Assembly: GCF_016917755.1 (NCBI RefSeq)
Contig: NZ_CP070326.1
Coordinates: forward strand, 744,001 to 808,000
Reading direction: 5' to 3'
Source: Streptomyces noursei
GTDB taxonomy: Bacteria; Actinomycetota; Actinomycetes; Streptomycetales; Streptomycetaceae
DNA length: 64,000 nt
Positions 28,512 through 37,232 of the stretch are shown piece after piece. Below the pieces are notes generated by a model, which worked only from the letters and a program-made list of their open reading frames with translations, did not search any database and was not told the DNA's origin. Position 1 is the stretch's first letter. Every line of letters begins with the position of its first letter. A program made the translations under genes and the position numbers.

Positions 28512-28985
28512 ATGGCATCAGCAGCAGGTCACCCCACCGGAACACCGCACCCGGGCTACGGCGGGAGAACGACCGCACCACAGACGGCGGACCGCCACGG
28601 CCTGGTGATGTTCGCCGGGGTCATGTTGGGGTTGCTGGCCCTGTTCAACGGCCTCGACGGCATCGCGGCGATCGTCAACTCCCATATCTTCCTGGGCAAT
28701 GTCTCACTGGTCCTGGGAGACATGCAGGCATTTGGCTGGCTGATGCTCGCGCTGGCGATCCTGCAGGCGGCCGCGGCCGTCGGCGTGCTCACCAAGCGTT
28801 CGGAAGCCGCCCGTTGGTTCGGTGTGGCGGTGCTGGGGCTGAACGCCTTCGCCCAGATGTTCTTCATCCCCGCCTACCCGGTGTGGTCGGTGATGATCAT
28901 CGCGCTGGACGTGCTGGCCATCTACGGGCTGTGCGTCTACGGAGGCAGCACCTCCGCCACCGCCGGGCAAGAGCAGGGAGGTTGA
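28512..28985 (+). CDS. DUF7144-type four-helix membrane protein
   Basis: 157 residues, ATG with GGAGG upstream. After a disordered N-terminus of about 30 residues come four hydrophobic helices (about 33-55, 72-92, 97-117 and 120-142), with the repeated pattern FNGLDGIAAI and LNAFAQMFFIPAYPVWSV that I associate with the DUF7144 family. Function unknown; such genes recur in actinobacterial stress and dormancy neighbourhoods. A DosR-like box lies in the leader region. Confidence 0.75.
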   Translation: MASAAGHPTGTPHPGYGGRTTAPQTADRHGLVMFAGVMLGLLALFNGLDGIAAIVNSHIFLGNVSLVLGDMQAFGWLMLALAILQAAAAVGVLTKRSEAARWFGVAVLGLNAFAQMFFIPAYPVWSVMIIALDVLAIYGLCVYGGSTSATAGQEQGG

Positions 28986-29039
28986 GCGGGGACGTCGGGC
29001 CGGGCCGGTCGGGCCGGAACGAGCGTCGCCCCGGCGGCG

Positions 29040-29678
29040 TCACTGCGCGATCCGCTCCGCCAGCGAACTGCCCCCGCGGTCCCGGAAGATCCGGTCCAGA
29101 TGGCGGTCCAGGACGTCGGCGGCGGTCCGCGCGCTGCGCTGGCCGACCAGGATGCTGGTGCCCAGCCCCGCGGAGAGCGCGAGCAGGCCGACGGCCTCGA
29201 TGCGGGCGTCCACCCCGGGGCGGGTGAGGCCCGCTTCCTCGGCCAGCCCCAGGAGTGCGGTCAGCCGCTCCTCGGCGGCCTCGGGGTCCCGGATGAAGGG
29301 CTGCTCGGCGAGTGCCCGGTCGGTCACGGACAGCACCGCGTACGAGGTGTAGACGAGATGGAAGACCCGGCTCTCCTCGTCGAGGGGCAGGGACGCCATC
29401 AGGAGCGCCTCGATCACCGTGCGCGGCCCCGGGTGGTCGCCCGCGGCCCTGACCTGGGCCGCGACGCGTTCCCCGAACCGCTCGGTCAGCTGCCGCAGTC
29501 CGTGCAGCAGCAGCTTCTCCTTGGTCTCGAAGTAGTACTGCACCAGCCGCAGTGACACGCCCGCCTCGGCCGCCACGTCCCGCATCCCCACGGCGTGCAG
29601 TCCGCGTCGCCCCGCGACCCGGAGGAGCGCCTCGGCGATCTCGGTACGTCGTTCGTCATGGTCCACGCGCTTGGGCAT
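29040..29678 (-). CDS. TetR-family repressor of the adjacent hydrolase gene
   Basis: 212 residues. An N-terminal TetR helix-turn-helix (RRTEIAEALLRVAGRRG, then GMRDVAAEAGVSLRLVQYYF) is followed by an all-helical ligand domain of ordinary length. It is transcribed away from the alpha/beta-hydrolase gene at 29815, and the gap contains an exactly symmetric 36-bp operator, so it very likely represses the hydrolase and itself until a ligand binds. Ligand unknown. Confidence 0.92.
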   Translation of the reverse strand: MPKRVDHDERRTEIAEALLRVAGRRGLHAVGMRDVAAEAGVSLRLVQYYFETKEKLLLHGLRQLTERFGERVAAQVRAAGDHPGPRTVIEALLMASLPLDEESRVFHLVYTSYAVLSVTDRALAEQPFIRDPEAAEERLTALLGLAEEAGLTRPGVDARIEAVGLLALSAGLGTSILVGQRSARTAADVLDRHLDRIFRDRGGSSLAERIAQ

Positions 29679-29742
29679 CAGTCGCGTCTTCCCTCGTCAG
29701 TCGCTTCGGTGTGGGCCCCGCTCAACGCCGGGCAATTTTGAT

Positions 29743-29778
29743 GATACAGCCGTACCAACTTCGTGGTACGTTCGTATC
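29743..29778. promoter_or_regulatory. TetR operator, 36-bp double dyad
   Basis: GATAC-N4-GTACCA-N6-TGGTAC-N4-GTATC: all arms pair exactly about one centre (29760/29761). It overlaps the likely promoter of the hydrolase gene and sits 65 bp from the TetR start. Confidence 0.85.
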
Positions 29779-29814
29779 ACGAAGACCGAGAACAACGGAT
29801 CCCCGGAGGTGGCC

Positions 29815-30738
29815 GTGTCCCAGACCACTGCCCGTCCCCAGGCCGGCATCGGCCGCTATGTCAGCGACGCGCTGCGCGAGGAGTACTTCGCGGCGTGCGA
29901 CGCGCTCTACGCCCTGGGAGTGCCCGCGACCGCGGAGCAGGAGGTCGAGACCTCCTTCGGCACCACCCACGTCTACCGGTACGAACCGGCCGACCCCGCC
30001 GCCCGCTCCCGCACCCCCGTCGTCCTCGTGCACGGCTCGGGATCCTGCTCCGCCATGTGGTACCCGAACACCCCCGGCCTCAGCGCCGAGCGCCCGGTGT
30101 ACGCGCTCGACACCCCGGGCGACCCCGGACGCAGCGTGCACCGCGTGCCCATGCACCAACCCGAGCGCGCCGCACAGTGGTTGGACGAGTCGCTCGCCGC
30201 GCTCGGCCTCGACCGCGTCCACCTGGTCGGCTCCTCCTACGGCGGCTGGCTCGCCCTGAACCAGGCACACCGCGGGGCCGGCCGGCTGGCCTCGGTGACG
30301 TTGCTCGACCCCGGTGGCCTGGAGAAGGTGGGGCTGCGCTTCTTCGCCTGGATCTTCGTCAGCCTCTTCGCGACCTCCGCCCCGAAGGCGCTGCGTCCGC
30401 GCCTGGCGGCCTGGTTGGAGCAGCCGGTCCTCGTCGTGCCGGAGCTGCGCACGATGATCAGGAAGGGCGTCCGGGCCTTCCGCATCCGTCGCCCGGCCCC
30501 GCTCCCCCTCTCCGACGCCGAGCTGGCCACCATCCGCACCCCGCTCTATCTGGTGCTCGGCAAGCGCAGTCTCCTGGTGCACCCGAAGCGCCAGGTGGAG
30601 CGCGTCCCGCGGCTGATAGCGGGAGCGCGCGCGGAGATCGTCTCCGGCACCGGCCACGGACCGCAGATCGACCATCCGCAGGTGGTCAACCGCAGGATGC
30701 TGGACTTCATGGACTCCGTCGACCGCGGCACCGACTGA
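29815..30738 (+). CDS. Alpha/beta-fold hydrolase
   Basis: 307 residues from GTG with CCGGAGG upstream. The N-terminal 45 residues are helical. The hydrolase core has oxyanion loop LVHGSGSCSAMW, nucleophile elbow GSSYGG (Ser near 135), a cap of basic amphipathic helices, and the catalytic His in GTGHGPQIDHP. TetR control and the position beside a TetR gene are typical of detoxifying or lactone/ester hydrolases. Substrate not deducible. Confidence 0.88.
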   Translation: MSQTTARPQAGIGRYVSDALREEYFAACDALYALGVPATAEQEVETSFGTTHVYRYEPADPAARSRTPVVLVHGSGSCSAMWYPNTPGLSAERPVYALDTPGDPGRSVHRVPMHQPERAAQWLDESLAALGLDRVHLVGSSYGGWLALNQAHRGAGRLASVTLLDPGGLEKVGLRFFAWIFVSLFATSAPKALRPRLAAWLEQPVLVVPELRTMIRKGVRAFRIRRPAPLPLSDAELATIRTPLYLVLGKRSLLVHPKRQVERVPRLIAGARAEIVSGTGHGPQIDHPQVVNRRMLDFMDSVDRGTD

Positions 30739-30819
30739 CGGTCCGACGGACCACCGCCCCGGCCGAGGGGCGCGGGGGGCCGGCCGGAACTCGCGTGCGG
30801 CGACGACCGGCCGGCCGTC

Positions 30820-31779
30820 ATGATGGCGATCATGAACAGATATGTGACCGCTCCCGCCCGACTCGGAGAAACCCCGCTGCCCGATGGGCGGTTGGTGGGC
30901 TGGGCCGAGTGGGGACCCGAGGACGGTGTTCCGGTGCTGCTGTGTCCGGGAGCGGCGACGAGCCGTTGGCTCGGCTTCGGACCGGACGTGGTGGCCGCAC
31001 GGGGGCTGCGAATGGTGTCCCTGGACCGCCCTGGACTCGGTGCCTCGACCCCGCACCCGGGGCGGACCTTCGCCGATTTCGCCGCGGACGTCCGGCACTT
31101 GGCCGCGCGTCGCGGCCTGGGGCGTCCACCGGTGGTCGGCAACTCGCAGGGCGCGCCGTTCGCGTTGGCCTGCGCGGAGGCGGACGTGGTCGCCGCGGTG
31201 GCCGTCGTCTCGGGGGCGGACGATGTCGCATCGGCCGTCGTCCCGGCGGCCGCATCGGGCGCACCGGCCGACGTGGGCCGGCGGCCCGACGAGCCCGCGG
31301 CGACCGGGTTCGCCGCGGCCGTGCCGGCGCATGTGCGGGAACTCGTCGAGCGCACCGCCGCCGACCCGAGGGGCGCCGAGGAGTTCTTCGCCGGCTTCAC
31401 GGCGGACGCGATGGCGCACCTGGTGCGGAGCAGCAGCCCGGCGTGCGACCTGGCCGTGTACCAGGACCCCGGGTTCGACGCCGCGTACCGCCGGGCCCTG
31501 GACGAGGGCTTCGCCCAGGGAGCCGCCGCCGGATACGCCCGCGACGCCGTACTCGCCATGAGCCGCTGGCCGTTCGCCCTCGATCGGATCACCGTCCCGG
31601 TGGACCTCTGGTACGGCGCACACGACGCCAGTCACTCCCCCGACCACGGGGCCCGTCTCGCCGCCCGGATCCCCGGAGCGCGCCGCCATGTCGTACCGGG
31701 GGCGGGCGGCTCCCTGCTGTGGACCGACCCGGGACCGATCCTCGCCACGCTCCTCGACAGGGCCGCGGGCAAGGGCTGA
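30820..31779 (+). CDS. Alpha/beta-fold hydrolase
   Basis: 319 residues; ATG codons at 30820, 30823 and 30832 are all possible starts. The core has LLCPGAATSRWL in the oxyanion region, nucleophile elbow GNSQGAP (Ser near 108), the acid in WYGAHDASHS and a late GAGGSLL where a catalytic His would be expected. No His is seen at that exact place, so activity is uncertain. It follows the TetR-controlled hydrolase by 81 bp on the same strand, but no direct coupling is seen. Confidence 0.82.
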   Translation: MMAIMNRYVTAPARLGETPLPDGRLVGWAEWGPEDGVPVLLCPGAATSRWLGFGPDVVAARGLRMVSLDRPGLGASTPHPGRTFADFAADVRHLAARRGLGRPPVVGNSQGAPFALACAEADVVAAVAVVSGADDVASAVVPAAASGAPADVGRRPDEPAATGFAAAVPAHVRELVERTAADPRGAEEFFAGFTADAMAHLVRSSSPACDLAVYQDPGFDAAYRRALDEGFAQGAAAGYARDAVLAMSRWPFALDRITVPVDLWYGAHDASHSPDHGARLAARIPGARRHVVPGAGGSLLWTDPGPILATLLDRAAGKG

Positions 31780-31892
31780 TCGGCCCCTTTCTGCCGGCGG
31801 CGGCACGGGGTGCAGGTGCCCCGCCGTGGCGAGGTGGTACCGGTGGGGTCCGAGGGGGTGACGGTGGGAGTGCCGACGGTGTAACGGTCCCC

Positions 31893-32267
31893 ATGCCCTC
31901 ACACGAACCGGCGTTGCCGGAGCCTTCTCCGGTGCCTTCCCACGCGTCTTCCGCATCCGCCGATGCGGCTGGACTCGATGCGGAGGCCGAGGAGTTGACG
32001 GTCGCCGTGATAGCGGCATCGCGTCTGTTGATCGCCGTATCGACGCGCGCCCTGGCGTCGATCGACGACTCCATGACGCAGGCGCAACTGCGGGCGCTGA
32101 TGGTGTTGGAGAGCTGTCAGCCACTCAAGCTGGCGGCGCTGGCGGCGACACTCGGGGTGAACCCGTCCACCTGCGATGCGGACGGGCGCGCTCGTCGAGG
32201 ATCCGCTCGCATGACGCGAGCGGATCCGGTCGGGCCGCCCGCCCGTCACCGCTGCCGTGCGCGCTGA
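31893..32267 (+). pseudogene. MarR-family regulator, frameshifted and truncated
   Basis: The first 95 codons read as a MarR N-terminal half: helices AEELTVAVIAASRLLIAVSTRAL and the start of the DNA-binding domain LRALMVLESCQPLKLAALAATLGVNPST. After ACC at about 32170 the sense frame is lost. The recognition-helix continuation (MRTGALVEDPLA) appears in another frame and stops at once. The wing and C-terminal dimer helices are absent, and nar remnants follow directly, so it is a broken gene at a deletion border. Confidence 0.7.
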
Positions 32268-32662
32268 CGTTGCCCGGCAGCGGGTCGCTTCCCGTCGGAC
32301 ACGGTGCCGGCGGGGTGCCGGAAGGGCGTGGCCCGGGCCTGCGAGCGGTAGACGATGTACGGCCGGACCAGATAGCCGACGGGAACGGTGAAGGCGTGCA
32401 CCATCGCCGGGACGTCGGGGTCGAGGGCGAACAGACTGCGGAACCAGACGGCGACGCCGAGACGGTAGTCGTAGGGGTTGGCCACCGACGAGGCGGTGGC
32501 GGCGAGTCCGGCCAGCAGGACCACCGTCAGCAGCGGGTGGACCAGGCGGTCGCTGCGGCTGGTCGCCAGACGGACGGCCGGCACCCGCAGCCGGCGCCAG
32601 AGCAGGATCGCCAGGCCGCAGACGGCCGCGAGGCCCATGGTGAGGGCGACCGTGTGGTACAT
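32246..32662 (-). pseudogene. narI: Respiratory nitrate reductase gamma subunit remnant
   Basis: The frame begins like a NarI segment, MYHTVALTMGLAAVCGLAILL, and continues through ANPYDYRLGVAVWFRSLFALDPDVPAM. It then jumps to the very end of NarI, VHAFTVPVGYLVRPYIVYRS. The segment between, with a haem-ligand helix, is missing, and the N-terminal helices are also absent. It is joined directly to narG sequence, so narH and narJ have been deleted. Confidence 0.75.
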
Positions 32663-33480
32663 CGTCTCGCCAGACGAGGTCCCGCGGCCGGCATCCGTCC
32701 GGGGCCTGTTCCGCACGGGCGTTGTCGTGCGCCCCCAGCAGGTGCCGCAGGAAGAACTCGTTGCCCTTGGCGGAGGAACCGATCAGGTTGGCGCGCCACA
32801 CGGTGAGCACCCGCGGCCAGTTGGCCGGGTCGTCCGGGTCCTCGCAGGCGAACGCCAGGCGCCCCGCGGCGAGTTCGGCGGCGGCCCACTCGCCCGGTTG
32901 TGGCCCGAGCCGTGCGCCCGCCGGCCGAGGTTCAGCGGGTTGGCGGTGAAGGCGGGGGCGGACGGCATCCAGCCCAGTCGCATCGAGCGGGCCACCAGAT
33001 CGGCGGTGTGCTGTCCGGCGAACGTCCCGCGGGCGGTCGGTGCGGCCAGCGCACCGGCGTCCTGGCCGTCGTAGCGCCACTGGTCGGTGTGCAGGTACCA
33101 GTAGGGCGTGCCGGCCATCTGGCGGGCCGGGCGCACCCAGTCGGCCGCGGACTGGACCTGTTGCCAACCGGAGTACGGGCGGACCTTCCCCTGCCCCACG
33201 TAGTGGGCCCAGCCACCGCCGTTCACGCCCTGGCAGCCGGTGAGCAGCAGCAGCGTGAGGAAGGACCGGTAGATGGTGTCGGAGTGGAATCAGTGATTGG
33301 TGCCGGCCCCCATGACGATCATGCAGCGGCCGCGGGTCTTCTCCGCCGTGTGCGCGAACTCGCGTGCCGCGCGGACCACCGCAGCGGCGGGCACCGAGGT
33401 GATCGTCTCCCGCCAGGCCGGGGTGTGGGGCCGGGGGGCGTCGTCGTAGCCCTCGGGCCAGTCACCCGGCACGCTTGATG
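32663..33480 (-). pseudogene. narG: Respiratory nitrate reductase alpha subunit remnant
   Basis: Conserved NarG sequence is split over several frames: CMIVMGAGTNH, then a TGA where Trp (TGG) is expected, FHSDTIYRSFLTLLLLTG, CQGVNGGGWAHYVGQGKVRP, WYLHTDQWRYDG, and after a frameshift near 32900-32950 LAAGRLAFACEDPDDP and NEFFLRHLLGAHDNARAE. Both the N-terminal iron-sulphur/Mo-binding part and the C-terminus are missing. It is clearly inactive: at least one nonsense change, one or more frameshifts and two large deletions. The 5' border near 33480 is followed by a short AT-rich patch. Confidence 0.85.
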
Positions 33481-33575
33481 AGAGCTATACGTAGTTTTTT
33501 TGCGCTTTGCAATACCTGCCAATGGCATGCACTTCGAACCGGTGACGGCCGGACGAGATCGACGAGGGGGCGGCT

Positions 33576-33603
33576 GCCGCCCCCGACCGCGGTCGGGGGC
33601 GGC
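33576..33603 (-). terminator. Terminator of the DUF6461 gene
   Basis: A 28-bp perfect palindrome built of GCCGCCCCCGACC, GC and GGTCGGGGGCGGC, 5 bp past the stop at 33608. Confidence 0.8.
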
Positions 33604-33607
33604 GCCG

Positions 33608-34231
33608 TCAGGCGGCGGGCCCCCGCAGGTCACCGACGAGCAGCGGCCCGGCCAGGACCTCGGGGGTGAAGGCCACCCCGGTGGCCTTTGCCGCCAGCGC
33701 GAAGGCGGCCGCGATCCGGTGGTCGTGGCGCTGACCGTCCGGTCGCGGATCCAGGCCGACCTCCGCCATGGCGGCGGTCCACCGGTCCGGTGCGCTGCCG
33801 TGCCGCCTGCCGGGCGTGTACGGGGCGAAGGCGGTGACCAACTCGCCGTCCACCGCGTGGACGAAGCCGTCCTCGGCGTAGTCGTGCCGGCTGACGGCCA
33901 CGAACTCCGCCCCGGCGGACAGCGCGGTCGCCACGTCGCTCAGCGTCGCCCGCCAGCCCCACGGCTCGACCGCCATGCTCCAGTCGCCGACCCGTACGAC
34001 ACCGACGTGGCCGCCGCCGTCCCCGCCGCGGGTCTCGGCCACGAACTCCCCGACCCGGGAGAGGAGTTCGTCGAGGTCGCACGACTCCGGGGCCGGGGTG
34101 TCGGGAGCGCCGAAGCGGCGCAGCAGCTCGGCCGGGTCGAGCCCGCGGCAGAAGGACACACAGAAGATGTCGCCCAGCGGGCCGCGGTGGCCCTCCAACC
34201 AGCGGAACGGGGCCAGGGGATCGGGTTGCAT
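33608..34231 (-). CDS. DUF6461 family protein
   Basis: 207 residues, cytoplasmic, no signal peptide. It contains the strand and Trp pattern VGVVRVGDWSMAVEPWGWRA near residue 100 and an acidic VAVSRHDYAEDGFVHAVDG segment, features I associate with the actinobacterial DUF6461 family. Function unknown. It is monocistronic, with its own terminator. Confidence 0.75.
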   Translation of the reverse strand: MQPDPLAPFRWLEGHRGPLGDIFCVSFCRGLDPAELLRRFGAPDTPAPESCDLDELLSRVGEFVAETRGGDGGGHVGVVRVGDWSMAVEPWGWRATLSDVATALSAGAEFVAVSRHDYAEDGFVHAVDGELVTAFAPYTPGRRHGSAPDRWTAAMAEVGLDPRPDGQRHDHRIAAAFALAAKATGVAFTPEVLAGPLLVGDLRGPAA

Positions 34232-34353
34232 GCGGCGCCTTCGCCTTCCTCGCGTGGTCTCTCACGCGCGGGTCCTCCCCGCGTGTCGTCACGCACGGAG
34301 TCAACCAGGCCGGCGGGCGCCGCGGCACCGGTTCGGCCGCCTGCGGGGCGAGG

Positions 34354-35109
34354 TCAGCGGGTGGTGTACCCGCCGTTGACGAAGAGGGTCTGCCCGTTGA
34401 GCCACCAGCCCTCGGTGAGCAGGAAGATCACATGGGGCGCGATGTCCTCGATCCTGGTCAACTCGCCGTTCATGGACGAGGACTTGTGGTACGCGACGGA
34501 TTCTTCGGTCTCCGCCGGGTAGAAGAACGAGGTGTCCATCGGCCCGGGGGCGATGTTGTTGACGCTGATGTTGCGGCCGAAGAGCTCCTTCGACAGGGCG
34601 CGGGTGAAGTGCTCGACCGGGGACTTGCTGCCGGCGTAGACGGAGTACAGGCCGGTGTAGGCGGCCAGCAGCGAGGTGACCACGGTGACGATCGAGCCGT
34701 CGCGGTCGATGCGCTTGGCGGCCTCGCGCATCATGAAGTACGCGGCCTTGGAGTTCACCGCGAACATCCGGTCGTACTCGGCCTCCGAGGTCTCGGTCAC
34801 CGGCTTCTTGATCACCATGCCCGCGGTGTTCACGCTGGCGTCCACCCGCCCGAACGCGTCGATCGCGGCGTCGAAGAGCCCCTCGACGCCGGCCACCCGC
34901 GTCAGGTCCGCCTGGTGCGTCACCGCGTCCCCGCCCGCCCGCTTGACCGCGGCGGCCGTCTCCTCCGCGTCGGAGCGGGAGGAGTCGCTGTTGTAGTGCA
35001 CCACGACCTTCGCGCCGTGCTCACCGAGCTGCCGGCTGATCAGGCCCCCGAGGTTCCTGGAGGCCCCGCCGACCACGACGACCTTGTCCTTGAGCGTACG
35101 AGCGGGCAT
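34354..35109 (-). CDS. Short-chain dehydrogenase/reductase
   Basis: 251 residues from the ATG preceded by GGAGA; longer in-frame starts lack a conserved N-terminus. Rossmann loop VVGGASRNLGG stands where TGxxxGxG is usual, so cofactor binding is slightly atypical. NTAG follows at about 97, and the catalytic Ser/Tyr/Lys are in VVTSLLAAYTGLYSVYAGSK. The C-terminus GWWLNGQTLFVNGGY matches the classical SDR end. It probably oxidises or reduces an alcohol/ketone with NAD(P). The MerR gene lies upstream on the same strand with a gap of 227 bp. Confidence 0.9.
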   Translation of the reverse strand: MPARTLKDKVVVVGGASRNLGGLISRQLGEHGAKVVVHYNSDSSRSDAEETAAAVKRAGGDAVTHQADLTRVAGVEGLFDAAIDAFGRVDASVNTAGMVIKKPVTETSEAEYDRMFAVNSKAAYFMMREAAKRIDRDGSIVTVVTSLLAAYTGLYSVYAGSKSPVEHFTRALSKELFGRNISVNNIAPGPMDTSFFYPAETEESVAYHKSSSMNGELTRIEDIAPHVIFLLTEGWWLNGQTLFVNGGYTTR

Positions 35110-35336
35110 GACGCGTCTCCTCATCACGATGGTGTCCGTCCCGCGCGTGCGTGCCGGCGCACCTCTTGCGCCCGTACGCCCAGGCCATGTCCCCACACGT
35201 GAGACGCGCGGCCCTCCCGACGCTAAGCAGGCGCCCCGGTGATCGCATCCGCAGGCCGCCCTCGGGTCACCCGCCCGGCCCAGCACCGGTGGCCGGGCGG
35301 GAAGGCGCCGACCCGACCGTGCCGAGCGGGTTCCCG

Positions 35337-35708
35337 CTATCCCTCGTGGCCCTCCGACGGCACGGTGGTGGCGAGGATCCCGCTGAGCGCGGACCGGGCG
35401 TCCTGCAGGGTGGTGATCTTGTCCTCCAGGCCGCGGAGTTGCTCCCGCAGCGTGCCGGCCGCGCAGTGTTCGAACTCCGGGCCCGGCCCCACGACACAGG
35501 GCAGCAGCTCGCGGATGACGCGGGTCGTCAGTCCGGCGGCGAGCAGGGACCTGATGTGCCCCACCACGGCCGGGGCGTCCTCGGCGTACCGGCGGTGGCC
35601 GCCGCTGCCCGCGCGGTGTGCGGTGAGCAGCCCCTGTTCCTCGTAATAGCGCAGCAGGCGTGGGCTGACGCCGGTGGCCCGCGCCAGATCCCCGATCTTC
35701 ATCGTCAC
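35337..35708 (-). CDS. MerR-family transcriptional regulator
   Basis: 123 residues from a GTG, or two codons later from ATG (MKIGDLARATGVSPRLLRYYEEQGLL). It has the winged HTH with GGHRRYAEDA, then a helix and a C-terminal coiled coil (TLREQLRGLEDKITTLQDA). There are few Cys: the C in ELLPCVVG and EHCAAG could bind metal or sense redox, but no known metal-site pattern is present. It is divergent from the aminotransferase gene, with a MerR-type promoter between them. Confidence 0.9.
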   Translation of the reverse strand: MTMKIGDLARATGVSPRLLRYYEEQGLLTAHRAGSGGHRRYAEDAPAVVGHIRSLLAAGLTTRVIRELLPCVVGPGPEFEHCAAGTLREQLRGLEDKITTLQDARSALSGILATTVPSEGHEG

Positions 35709-35728
35709 GTGATCCCCGTCACCGGCAC

Positions 35729-35760
35729 TTGCATCTCACATCGATGTCAGATCCTACGGT
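35729..35760 (+). promoter_or_regulatory. MerR-type promoter/operator with 20-bp spacer
   Basis: -35 TTGCAT (35729-35734) and -10 TACGGT (35755-35760) are separated by 20 bp. The dyad ATCTCACATC / GATGTCAGAT (35733-35752, 9 of 10 pairs) sits between them. An overlong spacer with a central dyad is the classic MerR arrangement. It drives the aminotransferase gene at 35807. Confidence 0.75.
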
Positions 35761-35806
35761 GTCGGTGTGACCACGACGTCGGAACGGAACCTGGGAGCGG
35801 TTAGCG

Positions 35807-36622
35807 ATGTCAACTGATGTGACGGGCTTCGTCGTTCAGCTCAACGGCCGGACGGCGACCGCGGCGGAGCTGGCGCCGCTGGCGTTCGCCGGCTATGCCC
35901 ACTTCACCGCCCTGCAGGTGCGCGGGGGCCGGGTGCGGGGCCTGGATCTCCATCTGGAGCGACTGCGCACCGCCTCGATGGAGCTGTTCGGCCGGGCGTT
36001 GCCGGACGACCGGGTGCGGTCCTGGCTGCGTTCCGCGCTGGAGTCCGGGCCGGCCGACCTCTCGCTAACGGCCACGGTCTTCTCACCGGCGGGCGAGTTC
36101 ACCCGGGGCGGCGGCGAGGAGGCGCCCGAGCTGCTGGTCCGGACGCGACCGCCGGCGTCCGCACCGGAGGGTCCGCTCGCGCTGGCGCCCGTCGCCCACG
36201 AACGGGTCCTCCCGGCCGTGAAGCACGTCGGCGAGGTCGCCAAGACCTACTTCCTGCGCCGGGCCGTCGCGGAGGGCTTCGACGACGCCGTCTTCGTGGA
36301 CCGGCGGGGACGGCTCAGCGAGGGGACGATCTGGAACCTGGCCTTCTGGGACGGTGAAGCCGTGGTGTGGCCCGAGGCCGCGGTGTTGGGCGGAACGACG
36401 ATGGGCATCGTCCGCCGCCAACTGGACCGCCTCGGGGTCCCGCAGCGCGACCGGGAGATCACCCTCGATGAGCTGCCGGGGTTGGCCGGGGCCGTGGTGA
36501 TGAACTCGTGGACGCCGGGAGTGGCGGTGCGCCGGATCGGCTCGGTGCCGCTGCCCGCGGCGCCGTCCTTCGTCGAACTGCTGCACCGGGCCTACCGGGG
36601 CGAACCGCTGACCTCGCCGTGA
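35807..36622 (+). CDS. Class IV PLP-dependent aminotransferase-like protein
   Basis: 271 residues, ATG with GGGAGCGG upstream. Fold-type IV features: the N-terminal substrate-side domain with HLERLR, the region AVKHVGEVAKTYFLRRA containing the likely PLP Lys, the Glu/Asn motif RLSEGTIWNLAFWD, and the phosphate-binding VLGGTTMGIVRRQL. It is related to branched-chain aminotransferases and aminodeoxychorismate lyases. The actual substrate is not evident. A MerR-type promoter controls it. Confidence 0.85.
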   Translation: MSTDVTGFVVQLNGRTATAAELAPLAFAGYAHFTALQVRGGRVRGLDLHLERLRTASMELFGRALPDDRVRSWLRSALESGPADLSLTATVFSPAGEFTRGGGEEAPELLVRTRPPASAPEGPLALAPVAHERVLPAVKHVGEVAKTYFLRRAVAEGFDDAVFVDRRGRLSEGTIWNLAFWDGEAVVWPEAAVLGGTTMGIVRRQLDRLGVPQRDREITLDELPGLAGAVVMNSWTPGVAVRRIGSVPLPAAPSFVELLHRAYRGEPLTSP

Positions 36623-36628
36623 CGGACG

Positions 36629-36659
36629 GTACGCCGAGGCCACCGCGACCTCGGCGTAC
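36629..36659. terminator. Terminator between convergent aminotransferase and Nudix genes
   Basis: GTACGCCGAGG (36629-36639) pairs exactly with CCTCGGCGTAC (36649-36659), 7 bp after the aminotransferase stop. Confidence 0.75.
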
Positions 36660-36755
36660 GTCCCGGACACCCGGGCCCGAACCCCCTCCGCCGGGCCGCT
36701 CCATTCGCCGTGCGGACTCGACATCCAGGTTCGGCGACCGTGTTCGGCGACCGGA

Positions 36756-37232
36756 CTACCGGCCGTCGCCGGTGACGGTGCTCCAGCGCGGGTCGATGCG
36801 GCCCAGCCAGGCGTCCTGGGCGTCGGCCAGCGGTTGCTCCAGGGGAAGGGGGAGGAACCGGCAGGCGAAGGCGAGGCCGACGTCGTCGCCGTCGCCGTGG
36901 ACGCGGTGCTCCCACGCATCGGGAGTGTCTGCGGGCGCCCGGAGGTGGAGGAAGCTGGTTCGTCGTGGCGCGCCCGTGTCGGGGTGGGGCTTGTCCTCCA
37001 CGGCGATCTGCCGGACCACGGTGGCCGATCGCAGACCGGTCTCCTCGGCAACCTCTCGCAGCACCGCCGCCTCTCGCCCTTCGCCTGGTTCGACTCCGCC
37101 CGCCGGGACCTGGGTGCCGGCCTCCGGCTTCCCGATGTGGTCGAACACCAGGAGTTCGGGACCGGCGCGATGTCTGATCACGTAGGCGGCGACACGGATT
37201 CTGGGTCGGGTCATCCCGGCATTGTCCGTCAC
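36756..37232 (-). CDS. Nudix hydrolase
   Basis: 158 residues from GTG overlapping the MFS stop by 4 nt (GTGA); an ATG six codons later is a possible alternative. The Nudix box is GGVEPGEGREAAVLREVAEETG, which fits G-x5-E-x7-R-E-x2-E-E-x-G. Translational coupling to the transporter suggests a linked role, perhaps clearing a nucleotide-derived compound, but the substrate is unknown. Confidence 0.88.
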   Translation of the reverse strand: MTDNAGMTRPRIRVAAYVIRHRAGPELLVFDHIGKPEAGTQVPAGGVEPGEGREAAVLREVAEETGLRSATVVRQIAVEDKPHPDTGAPRRTSFLHLRAPADTPDAWEHRVHGDGDDVGLAFACRFLPLPLEQPLADAQDAWLGRIDPRWSTVTGDGR

